A DNA stretch of 64,000 bases from Streptococcus toyakuensis (GTDB lineage Bacteria; Bacillota; Bacilli; Lactobacillales; Streptococcaceae). The notes beneath the pieces were generated by a model. It saw only the letters and a list, made by a program, of their open reading frames with translations, was not told the DNA's origin and made no database searches. The stretch spans positions 1,931,001 to 1,995,000 of the forward strand of contig NZ_AP024523.1 of the NCBI RefSeq assembly GCF_024346585.1, written 5' to 3'. Shown piece after piece: positions 59,816-64,000 of the stretch. A program made the translations under genes and the position numbers. Each line of letters opens with the position of its first letter. Position 1 is the stretch's first letter.

Positions 59816-60512
59816 GGCCCACCTCCTGATTATTCTCATGAACATTGAAACAACGCCATGGCGAGTCTTGGTTACGGACTAGATGGATATTGCGATCCGC
59901 ATAGTCCTTAACTTCTTCAGGGTCATGGGTAATCATCAAAACAGCCTTACCATGATGATGGGCGCTGTGGTGCATGAGTTCGTAAAATTCGTTTTTACTT
60001 CCTGCATCCATCCCCGTTGTCGGCTCATCTAGGATAAACACATCTGGATCCGAAGCAAACATGCGCGCAATCACCGCTCGCTGCTTTTGCCCTCCAGAAA
60101 GAGACCCCAAGCGTTTGTCTCGGTGTTCCCACATGCCAACTGAATCCAGACTAGCCTTGATATGCTCCTCATCATGAGCATTCAAGCGACGGAACCAGCC
60201 TTTTCGTGGATAACGACCCGACTTGACAAATTCGTAAACCGTACTTGGAAAACCCGCATTAAAACTGGCAATCTGTTGAGGAAGGTAGGCTATTCTCAAT
60301 TTCTTACCCTGTGTATTTGTCTTTGAAATAGTCACCTTGCCAATGCGTGGTTGGAGGATACCAAGACTAGCCTTGATCAGTGTCGTCTTAGCTGCCCCAT
60401 TCTCCCCCGTCAAGGTAACAAATTCCCCACTATCAACACTATAATTGATATGTTCAAGAACGGGCTCCTTATCATAATAGAAGGATAAATCCTCTACCGT
60501 AATATATCTCAT
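59808..60512 (-). CDS. adcC: Zinc ABC transporter ATPase
   Basis: 234 residues. Walker A is GENGAAKTT at 36-44, with Ala in place of the usual Gly before Lys; the Lys-Thr pair is retained. Signature LSGGQKQR and Walker [10 protein letters not shown] are normal. Overlaps adcR by 1 bp (TAATG). I recall the same Ala in pneumococcal AdcC, so it is probably functional. Confidence 0.94.
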   Translation of the reverse strand: MRYITVEDLSFYYDKEPVLEHINYSVDSGEFVTLTGENGAAKTTLIKASLGILQPRIGKVTISKTNTQGKKLRIAYLPQQIASFNAGFPSTVYEFVKSGRYPRKGWFRRLNAHDEEHIKASLDSVGMWEHRDKRLGSLSGGQKQRAVIARMFASDPDVFILDEPTTGMDAGSKNEFYELMHHSAHHHGKAVLMITHDPEEVKDYADRNIHLVRNQDSPWRCFNVHENNQEVGHA

Positions 60513-60952
60513 TATTTGATTTCTCCTACTAAAGCAGTCAAAAACCGCTGAATAACTTTTTGTTCATTTGGAGTAAACTGAGTCGCCACTTGTTCATAGG
60601 TTAAAAGTGTATGCTCATGGTGATGATGGTGCTCCTCAGCGATTGGACGAGCCAAATCAGTCAACTGATAAAAAATCACACGCGCATCCTTAGGATCTTT
60701 AGATGTTTCCAACATTCCTTCCTTGACCAAAGACTTAATGGCCTTGGTAACTGCCGCCTGACTGACATTGAGGCGACGGGCCAACTCTGAATTTGTTAAA
60801 GATTCCTCTGACAAGAACATGAGAATGTGCTCCTGAGTATTGGTCAGGGCCACCTCGCTAGTACAATGACCTATTAGGATTTCATGCTGATTTTCCGCCT
60901 GCAAAATCACCTCATTTAAAAAGGCATCGATATCCTTCGCTAGCTGTCTCAT
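60512..60952 (-). CDS. adcR: Zinc-responsive repressor AdcR (MarR family)
   Basis: 146 residues, winged helix. All known zinc ligands are present: E24, H42, H108, H112 (site 1) and C30, E41, E107 (site 2), inside EEHHHHHEH. Represses adc and other zinc genes when zinc is sufficient. First gene of the operon. Confidence 0.96.
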   Translation of the reverse strand: MRQLAKDIDAFLNEVILQAENQHEILIGHCTSEVALTNTQEHILMFLSEESLTNSELARRLNVSQAAVTKAIKSLVKEGMLETSKDPKDARVIFYQLTDLARPIAEEHHHHHEHTLLTYEQVATQFTPNEQKVIQRFLTALVGEIK

Positions 60953-61018
60953 ATCTGACTCCTTTCCTTTTGGACTTCTCTTTATTTTAAGAGAAAAATA
61001 CTATTCTTTGAAAAATTA

Positions 61019-61057
61019 TTTACTGGTTAATTATATCACAACCAAAAAAAGAGTCAA
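61019..61057 (-). promoter_or_regulatory. adcR promoter with AdcR box
   Basis: Minus strand: TTGACT (61052-61057), 16 bp, extended -10 TGATATAAT (TATAAT 61030-61035). TTAACCAGTAAA (61019-61030) is 11 of 12 to the AdcR box TTAACYRGTTAA and touches the -10, so zinc-AdcR should switch off its own operon. Confidence 0.85.
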
Positions 61058-61106
61058 GAAAAAACGTGAAAACTAGTTTCATCCTTGAACTCTTCTATAT
61101 TATGAT

Positions 61107-62610
<1,504 letters not shown>

Positions 62611-62619
62611 TTATTTCCT

Positions 62620-63864
62620 TTATTTTTTAAACCATAGATCATTCAAAAATCCAGAAAAGATCAAGAATGACAGCATGACGACATGGAAGGTGACAACCAT
62701 GCCAAGCAACTGAATCCAGCGATTCTCAGGTAGAGCAGGCTTCCCTGCTTTTTTCCGTTCCTTATTGAGCGTTTTTTTCTTGCGAATCCAAGCGTCATTG
62801 ATAACCAGTCCAATCCCATGAAAGAGTCCATAGGCGATGTAGTACCAGGTCACACCATGCCAAAATCCCATAATCAGCATATTTACAATGTAAGCCACGC
62901 TTGAGGTTACATTGCGATTTTTAAAGATCTTCTTTCTGGTCAATACCATGACCATTCGCATAAAGACAAAGTCACGGAACCAGAAAGAAAGACTCATGTG
63001 CCAACGATTCCAAAATTCCTTTAAATCCCTTGATAAAAAGGGCTTGTTAAAGTTGATGGGACTACGGATTCCCATTAAATTTGAAATGGCTAAGGCAAAC
63101 ATAGAATAACCTGCAAAGTCAAAGAAGAGTTCCAGACCAAAGGTATACATGACTGCCAAGGCATAGTGGTTAAAGAAGCCACCAGACTGCAGGGCTAGAT
63201 TCTTCAGAGGAGGTAGTAAAGTCTCTCCTAAAACATGAGCTAGGATAAACTTATACAAAAAGCCCCACATGATATAGCGAACAGATTCATCCAACATATC
63301 CAGCAACTCATCCCGCTCAGGAATGGTCTGATAATTTTCATTAAAACGCTTAAAGCGATCGATTGGGCCACTTGAAAAGGTCGGCATGAAGAGAAGAAAA
63401 CGGAGGAATTCCCAGAGGGTAAAATCCTTAATCACTCCATCTCTCAGCTCGATGATAATCCCAACCGAACGAAAGGTCAGGTAAGAAATTCCCAAAAACC
63501 CAAGCAAAGACTGCGTTCCATTGATAGCCGGCTGCACCTTGACAAAGATAATCGGAAGGAGGGACAGAAAACTAACTAGGTAGAAGACCCACTTGCCATC
63601 CTTGCTTTTTCGATAATGCTTGTAGAAGAGTACGAGCAATATTTCCCAGCAAAGGTAAATACCCAAGGCAGCCAACTGATTAGTCTTCCCACCTACCAAC
63701 ATGGTGACGATAAAGAAGAGACTAACCAGCACTTCATACCAGGCAAAGCGTTTCTTGAAAAAGAGGCCAATAAAGATGGGCAAGGTTGCAGCAATCACAT
63801 AGACAAAATACTGAGGATTACCATATGGCTCTAAATGAGGAAGCTGTTGAAAGAACTCCATCAT
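62620..63864 (-). CDS. dltB: D-alanine export O-acyltransferase (MBOAT)
   Basis: 414 residues, about eleven membrane segments; the MBOAT catalytic His lies in [10 protein letters not shown]. Overlaps dltA stop codon (ATGATGG). Moves D-alanine across the membrane to DltD and teichoic acid. Confidence 0.94.
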   Translation of the reverse strand: MMEFFQQLPHLEPYGNPQYFVYVIAATLPIFIGLFFKKRFAWYEVLVSLFFIVTMLVGGKTNQLAALGIYLCWEILLVLFYKHYRKSKDGKWVFYLVSFLSLLPIIFVKVQPAINGTQSLLGFLGISYLTFRSVGIIIELRDGVIKDFTLWEFLRFLLFMPTFSSGPIDRFKRFNENYQTIPERDELLDMLDESVRYIMWGFLYKFILAHVLGETLLPPLKNLALQSGGFFNHYALAVMYTFGLELFFDFAGYSMFALAISNLMGIRSPINFNKPFLSRDLKEFWNRWHMSLSFWFRDFVFMRMVMVLTRKKIFKNRNVTSSVAYIVNMLIMGFWHGVTWYYIAYGLFHGIGLVINDAWIRKKKTLNKERKKAGKPALPENRWIQLLGMVVTFHVVMLSFLIFSGFLNDLWFKK

Positions 63865-64000
63865 CTGCTATTCACCTCGTTAATCAATCCTTTGATGTCA
63901 ATCTTTCCATTTGGAGTCAGTGGCAGACTGTCTCGATAAAGGAATTTAGACGGCATCATGTAGGACATCATGATATCTGTTAAATCTTCCTTGATAGCCT
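63861..64000 (-). CDS. dltA: D-alanine-DltC ligase, C-terminal fragment
   Basis: 45 codons at the right edge ([20 protein letters not shown] ... NGKIDIKGL), including the catalytic Lys of the PxTxxGKID motif ([10 protein letters not shown]). It is the C-terminal lid of an adenylation enzyme. The rest is beyond the window. Confidence 0.92.
   Translation of the reverse strand, partial: AIKEDLTDIMMSYMMPSKFLYRDSLPLTPNGKIDIKGLINEVNSR

Overview
The window is chromosomal DNA of a mitis-group Streptococcus (S. pneumoniae, S. pseudopneumoniae, S. mitis or a close relative). The basis is low-to-moderate GC, strong AGGAGG-type ribosome sites, three BOX repeats, and near-complete gene-by-gene agreement with the pneumococcal blocks I remember as SP_0152 down to SP_0090 and SP_2141 up to SP_2176. 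Locus numbers are from memory. No tRNA, rRNA, CRISPR array, intact insertion sequence or prophage was seen.

Layout. 1-7 kb: methionine ABC importer (metQ, an M20 peptidase, metN, metP), an amino-acid binding protein and the AzlCD exporter. 7-16 kb: housekeeping RNA and translation genes (tsaB-rimI-tsaD, rpoY-rnjA, two Nudix genes with mnmG, mnmA). 16-23 kb: accessory region with a lactococcin-972-type bacteriocin operon, a 47-residue secreted-peptide gene not previously delimited by long-ORF calling, an RNPP/PlcR-like regulator, an Rgg-like regulator and a divergent 37-residue membrane peptide. The pspA gene, which in pneumococcus lies next to mnmA, is absent. 23-36 kb: LysM protein, L-serine dehydratase, HAD phosphatase, CapD-like enzyme, glycosyltransferase, MFS exporter, a PadR/DUF1700/DUF4097 envelope-stress-like operon, and TrhO. 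36-37 kb: an orphan bacteriocin immunity gene with a CPBP protease. 37-56 kb: a large N-glycan import and degradation island (NgtS/P1/P2-like transporter, GH20, ROK kinase, GH38, GH125, GH92, GH29, GH2). 56-64 kb: SPFH protein, a possible small toxin locus, the zinc operon adcRCBA and the dlt operon (cut at the right edge).

Main biological points. (1) The N-glycan transporter and its glycosidases are contiguous here, whereas in TIGR4 they sit on opposite sides of the replication origin. The junction fits an inversion about the origin, and the junction gap contains a near-perfect parS sequence. (2) The 47-residue peptide has a perfect-consensus promoter (TTGACA-N17-TATAAT) and lies between an RNPP-type regulator and the bacteriocin. 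This suggests a peptide-signalled bacteriocin switch. (3) Several sugar genes carry cre (CcpA) sites at their promoters, PadR has a large palindromic operator, and adcR has an AdcR box touching its -10. (4) A 32-residue hydrophobic peptide with a very strong ribosome site follows a broken 76-codon frame near 57 kb.
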